Positions 34,169 through 44,233 of a DNA stretch of 60,243 bases are shown one piece after another. Each line of letters opens with the position of its first letter. Positions within the stretch are counted from its first letter, which is position 1. The notes beneath the pieces were generated by a model, which saw nothing but the letters and a program-made list of their open reading frames with translations, made no database searches and was not told the DNA's origin. The position numbers were made by a program, and so were the translations under genes. Source of the stretch: Candidatus Krumholzibacteriia bacterium. GTDB lineage: Bacteria > Krumholzibacteriota > Krumholzibacteriia > WVZY01 > JAKEHA01. The DNA lies in assembly GCA_029865265.1 (NCBI GenBank), contig JAOUHG010000021.1, positions 1-60,243 on the forward strand. The letters run 5' to 3'.

Positions 34169-35530
34169 ATGGCCAAAAAGCTCCTCTTCTCTGTGGCCGG
34201 CGCGCGCGGCATCGTCGGCGAGACGATCGATGTCGACGTCGTCACCCGTCTGACGCTGGCCTATTGTTCGACGCTTCCGGACGGTCCCGTGGTGGTGGGT
34301 CGCGACACGCGGCCCAGCGGGGAATCGTTCGCGCACGCGGTGATGGGCGCGGTGACCGCGACCGGGCGTGACGTCATCCACCTGGGTATCGCCACCACGC
34401 CGACGGTGGAACTCATCACCGAACGCACCGACGCCGTTGCTGGCATCATCGTCACCGCGAGCCACAATCCCATCCAGTGGAACGCGCTCAAGTTCCTCGA
34501 TCACCGCGGCATCTTCATTACCAAAGACATCAGCGAGAAGCTGCTCGCCACTTTCGAGTCCGGGGCGTTCAAGCTCGCCGACGGCGAGAGCACGGGGCAG
34601 ATTCGCGAGTACCGCACCGCCGCGCAGGAACACGTCGAGGCCATTCGCGGCCTGGTCTTCGTCGACGCGGAGATGATCCGCGCACGCCGCTTCACAGTGG
34701 TGCTCGATTGCATCAACGGCGCGGGCAGTGTGATCGCCCCCCAGTTGCTCGACGTGCTGGGTGTGCGCGTCATTCAATTGAACTGCGTTCCCGACGGGAA
34801 CTTCTATCGCGACCCGGAACCGCGTCCCGACAACCTGGCCGACCTGGTGGAGTGCGTTCGCAAGAGCAACGCGGACCTCGGCTTTGCGACCGATCCGGAT
34901 GCCGATCGTCTCGCGCTGGTCACCGGTGGCACAGGCGCGCAGCCGATCAGCGAGGAGTACACGCTTGCGCTGGCCGTGGATGAAGTGCTGAGCACGCGCA
35001 AGGGAAACGTCGTGGTCAACCTCTCCACCTCGGGCTGGATCGATCACGTGGCGCGGTTGCACGGGGTCACGGTGGCGCGGACCCCGGTGGGCGAGGCGCA
35101 CGTGGTGGACCGCATGCTGCGCGACGGCGCCGTGGTGGGTGGTGAGGGCAACGGCGGGGTGATCCTGCCGGCGCTGCACCCGGGGCGCGACGCCATGCTG
35201 GGGATGGCATTGATATTGCAGCTCTTAGCCGACCGTGGCGCGACCCTCGCGGAGATCGTCGCCGGCTACCCGCCCCTCTTGATGTCCAAGGCCAAGGTGC
35301 CCCTGGCGGGTACCTTCAAGCCGGATCGGATTTCGGATGCGCTGCGGCTCAACAATCCTGTTACACTCGACTCACAAGACGGTGTCAAGGCGACATTTGC
35401 GGACGGGTGGCTGCACCTTCGGGTATCGAACACCGAAGGCATCGTCCGTGTGATCGCGGAAGGTCCGGACGCCGGGAGGGTAGAGGCCCTCCAGAAGATC
35501 GCGCGCAAGGCGCTCGCCGCCTCGTGGTGA
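34169..35530 (+). CDS. glmM: Phosphoglucosamine mutase (GlmM-like phosphohexomutase)
   Basis: A 453-aa alpha-D-phosphohexomutase. The active-site phosphoserine loop is TASHNPIQWNALK (about 91-103), the Mg site is DPDADR (about 246-251), the sugar-binding loop is GEGNGGVI (about 329-336), and the phosphate-binding end has RVSNTEGIVRV. The family covers GlmM, phosphomannomutase and phosphoglucomutase. GlmM is chosen because glmS follows 39 bp downstream: GlmS makes glucosamine-6-P and GlmM converts it to glucosamine-1-P for UDP-GlcNAc. The ATG at 34169 is the natural start; the open frame upstream runs through the terminator and promoter. Assignment among the three activities is by context. Confidence 0.85.
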   Translation: MAKKLLFSVAGARGIVGETIDVDVVTRLTLAYCSTLPDGPVVVGRDTRPSGESFAHAVMGAVTATGRDVIHLGIATTPTVELITERTDAVAGIIVTASHNPIQWNALKFLDHRGIFITKDISEKLLATFESGAFKLADGESTGQIREYRTAAQEHVEAIRGLVFVDAEMIRARRFTVVLDCINGAGSVIAPQLLDVLGVRVIQLNCVPDGNFYRDPEPRPDNLADLVECVRKSNADLGFATDPDADRLALVTGGTGAQPISEEYTLALAVDEVLSTRKGNVVVNLSTSGWIDHVARLHGVTVARTPVGEAHVVDRMLRDGAVVGGEGNGGVILPALHPGRDAMLGMALILQLLADRGATLAEIVAGYPPLLMSKAKVPLAGTFKPDRISDALRLNNPVTLDSQDGVKATFADGWLHLRVSNTEGIVRVIAEGPDAGRVEALQKIARKALAASW

Positions 35531-35569
35531 TTCTTCGCAATCGGCGGACGGGAACGGAGGATTTGACCC

Positions 35570-37402
<1,833 letters not shown>

Positions 37403-37452
37403 CGCCGCCCGTTGCTGCGGCGCTGGTTCGACCACAGAAGAAGGAGTGACCC

Positions 37453-37848
37453 ATGAAATCTCCCCTGCATTCCGTCCACGCCCCCAAGCCCATCGGACCC
37501 TACAGCCAGGCGATGCGCGCGGGGGACTTCGTGTTCATCTCCGGGCAGATCGGTATCGACCCCGCGTCGGGCAAGATAAAGGGCAAAACCGCCGCGGAGC
37601 AGGCCGACCAGGTGCTGAAGAACCTGCGCGCCATCCTCACCGCGGCCGGGCTCACCCCCGAGCACGTGGTCAAGACCACCATCTTTCTGGCCAACATGGA
37701 TGACTTTGGCGCGGTGAACGAGGTCTACGGCGACATGTTCCACGAAGACCCGCCGGCGCGTTCTACCATGCAGGCGGCGCGCCTTCCCATGGATGCGCTC
37801 GTGGAGATCGACGTGATCGCCATGCGCCGCCCGGTGACGTCGCCCTGA
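37453..37848 (+). CDS. ridA: RidA-family 2-iminobutanoate/2-iminopropanoate deaminase
   Basis: A 131-aa member of the RidA/YjgF family, which hydrolyses reactive enamines/imines released by PLP enzymes. Typical segments are AVHAPKPIGPYSQA-like HSVHAPKPIGPYSQAM at the N-terminus, FVFISGQIGIDP, and the active-site PARSTMQAARLPMDALVEID containing the conserved Arg. A strong GAAGGAG ribosome site is present. It lies 50 bp after glmS and before a strong terminator. Confidence 0.94.
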   Translation: MKSPLHSVHAPKPIGPYSQAMRAGDFVFISGQIGIDPASGKIKGKTAAEQADQVLKNLRAILTAAGLTPEHVVKTTIFLANMDDFGAVNEVYGDMFHEDPPARSTMQAARLPMDALVEIDVIAMRRPVTSP

Positions 37849-37886
37849 TAGAGGAGTGGAGAATCAGGTTTCTTGAGCCGGAAAAG

Positions 37887-37918
37887 GGGCCGCGTCTTCA
37901 GGACGCGGCCCTTTTTTT
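37887..37918 (+). terminator. Intrinsic terminator after ridA
   Basis: A 10-bp GC stem GGGCCGCGTC / GACGCGGCCC with a 5-nt loop followed by seven T residues; ends the glmM-glmS-ridA unit. Confidence 0.93.
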
Positions 37919-37935
37919 GACGCCGCGCGCACCTC

Positions 37936-37964
37936 TTGAAGAAACGAAATCGTGATGCTATACT
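37936..37964 (+). promoter_or_regulatory. Promoter of the metallophosphoesterase operon
   Basis: TTGAAG (37936-37941), an exact 17-bp spacer and TATACT (37959-37964). Transcription would begin near 37971. Confidence 0.65.
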
Positions 37965-38003
37965 GGTTCCCATAACAACAGGCGCTGGAGCCGCCAAGCA
38001 CGT

Positions 38004-38975
38004 ATGAGCACGATTGGGCAGCCGGGTGATACCCGGCTGTTGGATTATGTAGACCCTGCGCGCACGCGGTCCTGCCCGGCGCGCTGCGCGTTCCCCCCAT
38101 CCTTTCGAATTCCTCTCCTGGCGCTGGTCGCCCTGGCGGGACTGTGCTTTGCACCCGCCGCGCGGGCGGATATCACCATCTTCGTCATCGCCGACACGCA
38201 CTACGGTTTCGTCGCGGACTCAACCGAGCAGAACCAGTTGCGCGCGGTGCGCGCGCTTCCGGGCACGCCGTACCCGGCGTCGATCGGGGGCGTGGTGGCA
38301 ACGCCGGACGCGGTGTTCGTGCTCGGTGACCTGGTAGAGGACGCGGCGTCGCCAGTCCAGTTCTTTACCGACTATTCCGGTAACGGCTGCACGGGCGGGG
38401 TGCCGTGGCCGGTCTATGAGTGCGACGGCAACCACGACCGCCAGCCGGTGCGGGACATGATCGTCCAGCGCCACGGCGATCTCCTCTACAACGTCGATAT
38501 CGGAGGCGTTCGTTTTCAGAGTCTGAGCGATCTGCCTTCGGTAGCAAGTATCGCCACCGTGAACGCGAGTCTGTCGGGGCTGCCGGCGGGAACTCCCGTC
38601 ATTCTCTTTCACCACCGGCCCGTGAGCGCGCCCACCGGCTACATCTCGGAGTGGGATCCGCTGGCGGTCGATGCCTATCGCGGCATGCTCGCCGGAAAGA
38701 ACGTGATCGCGATCATGTTCGGGCACGACCACTATTCGCGGCACTACGTCTGGGAGGGGTACGACACCTATACGCCTGGTTCGGTGCGGCAGGCGCCTAC
38801 CACGGCGTATCCGGAGTCGTTCGTCGTGATCCGCATCACGCCCACGACGCTGAGTGCGGCGAGCTGGATATTCGGGTGGGACGCGGTCAACAACACGCTG
38901 GTCTGGGCGGGCGGCAAGTGGGGATGGACCCACCAGAAGACCGTCGCGTTGAACACCCCGGTGGTGGCGCAGTGA
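38004..38975 (+). CDS. Secreted calcineurin-type metallophosphoesterase
   Basis: A 323-aa exported phosphoesterase. All metal-binding motifs of the family are present in order: IADTHYG (D-x-H), VLGDLVE (GD), CDGNHDRQ (GNHD), LFHHRP (H) and FGHDHYSRH (GHDH). A hydrophobic signal segment ending APAARA lies at about 35-54, oddly far from the assigned ATG. The first 30 residues are poor in normal character and overlap a perfect 9-bp hairpin (38019-38039), so translation may start further in, for example at the TTG at 38040. Substrate unknown (nucleotides, phospholipids or phosphoproteins are possible). The stop overlaps the next gene (GTGA), so the two exported proteins are made together. Confidence 0.85.
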   Translation: MSTIGQPGDTRLLDYVDPARTRSCPARCAFPPSFRIPLLALVALAGLCFAPAARADITIFVIADTHYGFVADSTEQNQLRAVRALPGTPYPASIGGVVATPDAVFVLGDLVEDAASPVQFFTDYSGNGCTGGVPWPVYECDGNHDRQPVRDMIVQRHGDLLYNVDIGGVRFQSLSDLPSVASIATVNASLSGLPAGTPVILFHHRPVSAPTGYISEWDPLAVDAYRGMLAGKNVIAIMFGHDHYSRHYVWEGYDTYTPGSVRQAPTTAYPESFVVIRITPTTLSAASWIFGWDAVNNTLVWAGGKWGWTHQKTVALNTPVVAQ

Positions 38976-40204
38976 ATACAGCCTGTCGCACGAGCAGCGG
39001 GCGGGGAACGGGGAAGGCGGCCCGCGCAATAGCGGTGATGCTGGCCGCGCTGTTCGCGGTCATGCAGGCGGCGCCAGCCGCCGCGCGCGAGACGGTGCAG
39101 TACTTCAGCGGAGGCGGGAAGCTGGTATGTCCGTGTTTTGTGGCGGGCGACCAGATCGCCGTGGTCTTCAACGCTCCCGCTTCAGCGTATCCAATCGAAA
39201 TCACGGGTGTGAGCGTCGTGTGGGCGGCGCAGTTTGGCGTCAGAGGCGCGTTTACGGAGCGTGCCGTCCGCCTCTATCTGGGCACCCCGCCCAGCCTGGG
39301 CGTCCCGGCGTACTCGATCGATTTGCCGACGTTGAACGCAGGGACCACCAACGAGTTCGCAGTGGGGCCGATACGCGTCGACGCGGGAAGCTTCACCGTG
39401 GCGCTGGAACTGGCAAACAGCAACGCGGGCATGATCTTCAGTCCCAGCGTGGTGCACGATGGCAACGGTTGCCATGCGGGGAGGAACTTCGTCAACTCGG
39501 GTGGCGTATGGCAGGATGCCCGTGCAATCGGGTTCACCGGCGACTGGGAGTTCCTGGTTTCATACCGGTCCCTCGTGCCACCGGCGCTCAGCGCCGCGCC
39601 CGCGGCGGTGAGCCTGGTGGACGTCCCGCTCAACACCACCGCGTGTGCCACGGTCGTCCTCGCCAACAGCGGGGTGGACACGCTCACGATCCGCGGTATC
39701 GCCGGTTGCGGCACCGTGACGTTTGCGATCGATTCCTCGATGACGTCTCACCGGCTGCCACCGGGTGGACAGACCACGCTCGGCATCTGCGCGACACCGC
39801 ACACGGTTGCTCCCGCAAATTGCAGTGTGCAGGTTTTCCACGATCGCGGGGGATCACCCATGACGATTCCGGTTTCGTGCCGTCCAACGACCAGCGTAAC
39901 TGTCGTTCGGCAGCCTACGAGTCACCAGTTTCGCCTGAAGGGTGTCGTCCCGAATCCGTTCAATCCGCAGACGTCGGTCAACTTCGAGTTGCCGTCCGCG
40001 ATGACGGTCACCGCCGAAGTGTGGTCGGTCAAGGGCGCCCGGGTTCGCACACTGGTGCGCGATATGGCGTTTCCCGAGGGGGACAACTCGATCCGGTGGG
40101 ATGGGCGCAATGCCAACGGTCGCCCGGTGTCGTCCGGGGTCTACCTGATTCGCATCCGTACCCGCGCCGGCGACCTGGTGGCCCGCGCCGTGCTTCTCGA
40201 GTAG
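38972..40204 (+). CDS. Secreted beta-sandwich protein with FlgD-type sorting domain
   Basis: A 410-aa exported protein starting at a GTG that overlaps the phosphoesterase stop. The N-terminus has a basic region then the hydrophobic segment AIAVMLAALFAVMQAAPAAA (signal peptide). The middle shows two beta-rich parts: about 35-205, and an ASPM/choice-of-anchor-like repeat (VPLNTTACATVVLANSGVDT-LTI) about 205-300 with several Cys. The last 90 residues are the sorting-type domain (VVPNPFNPQTSVNFELP, RVRTLVRDMAFPEGDNSIRW, SGVYLIRI, tail ARAVLLE). The tail ends in Glu rather than Lys/Arg, a variation from the other copies. Function unknown; probably acts with the co-encoded phosphoesterase. Confidence 0.8.
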   Translation: MNTACRTSSGRGTGKAARAIAVMLAALFAVMQAAPAAARETVQYFSGGGKLVCPCFVAGDQIAVVFNAPASAYPIEITGVSVVWAAQFGVRGAFTERAVRLYLGTPPSLGVPAYSIDLPTLNAGTTNEFAVGPIRVDAGSFTVALELANSNAGMIFSPSVVHDGNGCHAGRNFVNSGGVWQDARAIGFTGDWEFLVSYRSLVPPALSAAPAAVSLVDVPLNTTACATVVLANSGVDTLTIRGIAGCGTVTFAIDSSMTSHRLPPGGQTTLGICATPHTVAPANCSVQVFHDRGGSPMTIPVSCRPTTSVTVVRQPTSHQFRLKGVVPNPFNPQTSVNFELPSAMTVTAEVWSVKGARVRTLVRDMAFPEGDNSIRWDGRNANGRPVSSGVYLIRIRTRAGDLVARAVLLE

Positions 40205-40210
40205 CGCCGC

Positions 40211-41329
40211 CTACTTCAGCAGCGTCATCTTCTTTGATATCGTGCGCCGGTCCGCGGTGAGGGAGTAGATATATATCCCCGACGACACCGGCTGGCCGGC
40301 CTCATCCCGGCCGTTCCATGTGAGCGCGTGGCGCCCCTCGGCCAGTTCTCCCTCGTGCAGCGTGGTTACCAGTCTGCCTTGCACGTCGTATACCCGCACC
40401 ACCACGCGTGAGCCCCGGTCCAGGGAAAACGGGATCTGTGTGGAGGGATTGAACGGGTTGGGCGCGTTCTGCCCCAGTTCGAGCGGAATCCCGGGGGTCG
40501 AAACCGTGATCGGTACCGAGCGGATCTCGCTGCCGTCCTCGCGCGTGGCGCCGAGCACGTACTCGTAGGATGTGGCGTTGCGCGCCCCGCCGTCCACGAA
40601 CTCGCGCGTGTTTGCGGATAGAAGCTCGTCCACGATGTCCGCCTCCGGCTCGTTCCCCTCGCTTCGATAGATGCGATAACCCTGCACAACCTCGTCCGTC
40701 TCCACCTCCCAGGAGAGACGAACACCGTCTTTTTCCGCATTCGCGTCGAAAGACGTGAACAGCACCGCCACCGTGGTGATGGTGACGGCCTTTTCCGCGG
40801 AGAAGGCGCTGAGGACGCCCGCATAGTTGCGCGCGCGAAGCGCCACGTAGTTCACGCCGGGAGGAAGCGAGCACGCGCTGGCGCTGGAACCGCTTCCCGC
40901 GTTCACCGCCACGTCGTAGTACGCCGCCTCGCCCGACGCCACCGAACGAACGCCGGCGTAGAGCACGTAGCCCACCACGGTGGGGTCGCCGCTCGGAATC
41001 CAGGAGGCAAGCGCGCAGCCGGCACCGTCGGGGACCACGGACGCGAGCAGCGGCGGCGGCGGTGGAGCGAGATCGGCCGTCTCGAAGGAGGCGATGTCGC
41101 CGTCGATTGCCTCGAAGGTGTAATCCAGGGATCCGGTCTCCGAAGAGGCGATGGTCTGGCGCGATACACCGTTGAGCTGTGCGTCGTAGGCCACGTTGGG
41201 CGGCGCGTTGAAGGCGATGATGCGTACGGGGCGAGCGCCCGCGGAATCCGGAAAGGTGGTTACGATCAGGAGCGGGAGCACGGGTGCAAGGCATGCGGCG
41301 GCGTTGCCGCTTCGAGCGACTCGGTGCAC
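40211..41329 (-). CDS. Secreted fibronectin-III-like protein with FlgD-type sorting domain
   Basis: A 372-aa exported protein. The chosen start is GTG at 41329 because AGGAG lies 6 nt upstream and a signal peptide (ACLAPVLPLLIVTTFPDSAGA) follows. An open frame extends upstream to 41650 but has no coding character. Two fibronectin-III-like segments are seen (about 85-180, and about 188-280 with VRLSWEVETDEVVQGYRIYR). The sorting-type domain follows at about 285-372 (QNAPNPFNPSTQIPF, GRLVTTLHEGELAEGRHALT, SGIYIYSLTADRRTISKKM). A proline string (PPPPPLL) separates the first FN3 from the N-terminus. It converges tail-to-tail, 6 bp apart, with the previous gene. Function unknown. Confidence 0.82.
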   Translation of the reverse strand: MHRVARSGNAAACLAPVLPLLIVTTFPDSAGARPVRIIAFNAPPNVAYDAQLNGVSRQTIASSETGSLDYTFEAIDGDIASFETADLAPPPPPLLASVVPDGAGCALASWIPSGDPTVVGYVLYAGVRSVASGEAAYYDVAVNAGSGSSASACSLPPGVNYVALRARNYAGVLSAFSAEKAVTITTVAVLFTSFDANAEKDGVRLSWEVETDEVVQGYRIYRSEGNEPEADIVDELLSANTREFVDGGARNATSYEYVLGATREDGSEIRSVPITVSTPGIPLELGQNAPNPFNPSTQIPFSLDRGSRVVVRVYDVQGRLVTTLHEGELAEGRHALTWNGRDEAGQPVSSGIYIYSLTADRRTISKKMTLLK

Positions 41330-41754
41330 GGAGGTCTCCTTCCGCGGGGCACACGAGTCGGGGGATCCGCGCGGCCACGCCCGGGGCGATGTTGTTGAAA
41401 GCATCGTCGCGAGGGGCAGTCGCGAATGCGTCCAATAACGGGCCTGGGTGGCCGGGGCACAATGGGTGTTTGCTGGGCACGGATTGGGGGCGAGGCCGAT
41501 CAGTACTTGCAAGCACGTAACTTTGATCGGACCGATCAGTGCGGATACCAGCCTGACCGCGCACGTGCTGCCGCCGGGTGGAGCAACACAATTCACCGGC
41601 TGTTCCCATCCATCGTAGTTCAGTAACGGAGCGTCTTTTCTCTTGTTCAACGCGATCAGCTGCGGACGCGCCGTCGGCTACTCCACCCGGATCCGTCCTG
41701 CTCTGGTACAATCATTACTGCCGGAAGAGACCCCCCATTCGCGAAAGGAACATC
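41330..41754. other. Intergenic region, 425 bp, between divergent secreted-protein genes
   Basis: No gene is supported. It holds an inverted repeat GATCGG-a-CCGATC (41525-41537) and a near-duplicate element CCGATCAGTAC / CCGATCAGTGC (41496-41506 and 41532-41542). A TACAAT -10 box (41707-41712) points toward the rightward gene, whose ATG is at 41755. The repeats are candidate operator half-sites. Confidence 0.45.
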
Positions 41755-43518
41755 ATGAGTATTCGCAGCATTCTCATGCCTTTGCTGTTCGTTGCCCTCT
41801 GCAGCCTGGGCCCGCTGACCGCCCGCGCGGGCTACCCGGGCGGCCCCTCCATCAACATGCCGGTCACCACCGGTCATTACCCGGCCGGAACGAACCGGAC
41901 GACCGTGGTCTCCGACGGCACGGGCGGCGCCTTTGTCGCCTGGGAAGACTGGTCCTCCTCCCCGGACGTCGATATCTATATCCAGAAACTGGACAACTGC
42001 GGCAACCGGCTGTGGTCGCCACTCAACGGAAAGGCCGTGACCATGTGGACGGGTGACCAGGGCCAGCCGCAGCTGGCATCGGACGGCGCGGGCGGCGTGA
42101 CCATCCTGTGGACCGATTACCGAAACGGTGCCAGCGACCCGAAAGTCTACTTCGATTGGATCATGGGCAACGGAAATCTGCTGTCAGGGGGTTCCGGCTT
42201 CCCGGTGTGCGACAACCCCGGCGGGCAGTACCTCGAAGACGTGCTCCCCAAGCCGACGAGCTTCCTCGGCACCCCGCCAAGAACCGTCGTCGTGTGGAAC
42301 GACGAACGCAGTGACCCCGGTGATCTCTATCTCCAGGTCATGGATGGCGCCGGCGATGCCGGCCTCGACCCGGTCGGCGTTCCGGTTTCTCTCGCAGCCA
42401 ACGTGCAGAGATCTGCGAGCATGGCGGAAATCGGAACCGGTGGCATCGTGATCGCGTGGCGAGATTTCCGGCCCACGTCGGGTGTGGCCGGAAGCGCCGT
42501 CTACGCACAGCGCTTCAACGGCAGTTCGATGAACTGGGCCACGGACGGTATCATCGTCGCGCCCACGATGGGCACGACCCAGCAGAACATCAGCGTGGTG
42601 TCCAGCCTCGACAACCACGCCGTCATCGTCTGGATGGGCTTCGACAATCTGTCCGTGCCCGCCGTGTACGCGCAGCGCCTGGATCAGAATGGTACGCCGC
42701 AGTGGGGCGCCGGCGTGCGGGTGTCGGACCCGGCGGGTTACGGAACGTGGCCCATCGCGACCTCCGACGGCGCCGGTGGCGTGTACATCGCGTGGCTGGT
42801 GGACAGCCAGGCGCACATCCAGGCGCAGCGCATCGACGCCAGCGGGAATGCCCTCTGGGGCGGAAGTTCCTATGGCGTGCCGGTGATGACGGTGGCCAAC
42901 GTCAGCGGTGGCGCGTACCTCAACTGGTCCGACCTCGTGCGCACCAGCACCGGCGTGATCGTTTCGTGGAGCGACGACCGCGCCCTGCCGCCGTACACCA
43001 ACGTCTACGCGCAACATCTCTCTTCGGTCACGGGAGACATCTGGGCGGACTGGCCCGACCAGGGTGCGCGCATCTGCAGCCATTTTTCGTACGCACCCCG
43101 AGCGGTCACAGACACGTCGAACGGCGCCGTAATCGTCTGGCAGGACCAGCGCAACGATCCGCCCGATGAGGACATCTACGCGCAGGGCGTAAACGCGGAC
43201 GGCTCGCTCGGCGACGGTGCAACCGGCGTGAGGGGTGGGCCGCTGCTCGGTCCGGCGCTGATCAACTCGCCCAATCCTTTTGCGTCCAGCACGCGGATCA
43301 CGTTCACACTCTCCGGTGATGGTCCTGCCACCGTCGACGTGTTCGACGTCGCCGGACGGCGCGTGTTCACGGAACGTCGCGCGGGCGTCCGTGGCGAGAA
43401 CAACTACTGGTTCCGGGGCCTGAGTGATGAGGGCTCGCCGCTGCCCACCGGCACGTACTTCTACCGGGTCACCAGCGCCCGCTCCACCGCGACCGGCCGG
43501 ATGACGGTGGTGCGCTAG
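41755..43518 (+). CDS. Secreted beta-propeller-like repeat protein with FlgD-type sorting domain
   Basis: A 587-aa exported protein with a signal peptide (SILMPLLFVALCSLGPLTARA) and AAAGGA before the ATG. The body has about seven to eight repeats of a propeller-like blade with the pattern SDG(T/A)GG.(F/V)(V/I).W.D.R....(D/V)IY.Q(R/K).D..G...W (for example SDGTGGAFVAWEDW and SDGAGGVYIAWLVD). The last 85 residues are a sorting-type domain variant (NSPNPFASSTRITFTL, RRVFTERRAGVRGENNYWFR, TGTYFYRVTSARSTATGRM). The PNPFASS version differs from the usual PNPFNP. Ligand or function unknown; surface display is inferred. Confidence 0.83.
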   Translation: MSIRSILMPLLFVALCSLGPLTARAGYPGGPSINMPVTTGHYPAGTNRTTVVSDGTGGAFVAWEDWSSSPDVDIYIQKLDNCGNRLWSPLNGKAVTMWTGDQGQPQLASDGAGGVTILWTDYRNGASDPKVYFDWIMGNGNLLSGGSGFPVCDNPGGQYLEDVLPKPTSFLGTPPRTVVVWNDERSDPGDLYLQVMDGAGDAGLDPVGVPVSLAANVQRSASMAEIGTGGIVIAWRDFRPTSGVAGSAVYAQRFNGSSMNWATDGIIVAPTMGTTQQNISVVSSLDNHAVIVWMGFDNLSVPAVYAQRLDQNGTPQWGAGVRVSDPAGYGTWPIATSDGAGGVYIAWLVDSQAHIQAQRIDASGNALWGGSSYGVPVMTVANVSGGAYLNWSDLVRTSTGVIVSWSDDRALPPYTNVYAQHLSSVTGDIWADWPDQGARICSHFSYAPRAVTDTSNGAVIVWQDQRNDPPDEDIYAQGVNADGSLGDGATGVRGGPLLGPALINSPNPFASSTRITFTLSGDGPATVDVFDVAGRRVFTERRAGVRGENNYWFRGLSDEGSPLPTGTYFYRVTSARSTATGRMTVVR

Positions 43519-43554
43519 ACCGGCTCACTGCGCGTTCATGTAGACCAACAATGA

Positions 43555-43583
43555 GGAGAGGGTCGGCAACGCCGACCCTCTCC
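43555..43583. terminator. Terminator-like 13-bp hairpin
   Basis: A perfect 13-bp stem GGAGAGGGTCGGC / GCCGACCCTCTCC with a 3-nt AAC loop, just after the propeller gene. No T-run follows on either strand, so it may be an mRNA 3'-end stabiliser or a weak terminator. Confidence 0.6.
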
Positions 43584-43616
43584 AACCTGAATCAACTTGA
43601 TGACAGCCGCTTCAAA

Positions 43617-43848
43617 TCACTTGAGGAGCATCATCTTTCGCGTCATTTTCACCTTTCCTGCACGCAGCTCATAGAAGTACAGGGCCCGATGCGACCGGGT
43701 TTCCACGGTCGTCCGTTCCATCCCACAGCGCGCGCTGCGCGCCGGGTCCCGTAGACCGGTCCGCAAGGGTGCGGACCCGCGATCCATCGGGCGCGTACAC
43801 ACGCAAGGTCACGTGAGTAGGCGCGTGCACGTAACTTGCTGTAGAATA
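43617..43848 (-). pseudogene. Truncated and frameshifted FlgD-type sorting-domain gene remnant
   Basis: On the minus strand, beginning after a TGA stop near 43849, the reading is YSTASYVHAPTHVTLRVYAP then DGSRVRTLADRS...LWDGTDDRGNPVASGP. The frame then hits a stop (V-L-L-stop), but in the next frame from 43679 the domain continues YFYELRAGKVKMTRKMMLLK to the TGA at 43617. One extra base near 43680-43684 explains the break. The carrier protein and NPFNP strand are missing, and the tRNA-Asn gene starts 9 bp beyond the remnant. This is a decayed 3' end of a secreted-protein gene. Confidence 0.85.
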
Positions 43849-43856
43849 TCATCCAC

Positions 43857-43928
43857 TGCGGGGTAGTTGAGTGGCACAACGCCGCACTGTTAATGCGGAT
43901 ATCGGAGGTTCGAATCCTCCCCCCGCAG
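43857..43928 (+). tRNA. tRNA-Asn (anticodon GTT)
   Basis: A complete 72-nt cloverleaf: acceptor TGCGGGG / CCCCGCA (7 bp), D-stem GTTG / CAAC, anticodon stem CCGCA / TGCGG with loop CTGTTAA (GTT at 43889-43891), T-stem GGAGG / CCTCC with TTCGAAT, discriminator G. The gene does not encode the full CCA (GCC follows). A TAGAAT -10-like box lies at 43842-43847. Confidence 0.96.
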
Positions 43929-44023
43929 CCACTCCCTCCCCGGGGAAATCCCCTTGGCCCGCAATCTGTTAGCCCTCCGGGCGGGCCCGAATTCTCCGCT
44001 TCTACGGTCGTCCGCCCGTCTGT

Positions 44024-44059
44024 TATATTCCAGCGTGCCGAACGTGCCCGAAAGGGCAC
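44024..44059 (+). promoter_or_regulatory. -10 box and leader hairpin upstream of tRNA-Sec
   Basis: A TATATT -10-like box (44024-44029) is followed by a 6-bp hairpin GTGCCC-GAAA-GGGCAC with a GNRA loop (44044-44059), about 30 nt before tRNA-Sec. No good -35 box was found. The hairpin may be a processing signal in the tRNA precursor. Confidence 0.4.
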
Positions 44060-44089
44060 CTCGTTTATGGGCCGGGATCGGCCGCCCGG

Positions 44090-44184
44090 GGGAATGGATG
44101 GGCCCTGGTGGACCCCGGGGACTTCAAATCCCTTTGTCGGGCGATGCCGTCCGAGGTGGGTTCGATTCCCACACATTCCCGCCA
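44090..44184 (+). tRNA. selC: tRNA-Sec (anticodon TCA, selC)
   Basis: A selenocysteine tRNA of 95 nt with encoded CCA. The anticodon loop is CTTCAAA with TCA at 44124-44126, on stem GGGGA / TCCCT. It has a long variable arm (TCGG...CCGA), an extended D-stem GGGCCC / GGACCC with one mismatch, T-arm GTGGG TTCGATT CCCAC, and a long acceptor (GGGAATGG with ACATTCCC). Seven acceptor pairs are perfect and the eighth is G-A, where bacterial Sec tRNAs usually have a pair. Its presence means the organism probably decodes UGA as selenocysteine. selA, selB and selD are not in the window. Confidence 0.93.
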
Positions 44185-44233
44185 CTCTGTCCTGCACGAG
44201 CGATGCGTTCCGGCGTCCCCGTGGATTGAACGA

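Noticed and set aside
35531-35569. A glmS ribozyme
   Set aside because: Only 39 bp separate glmM and glmS, too short for the ribozyme, and no matching core is seen.
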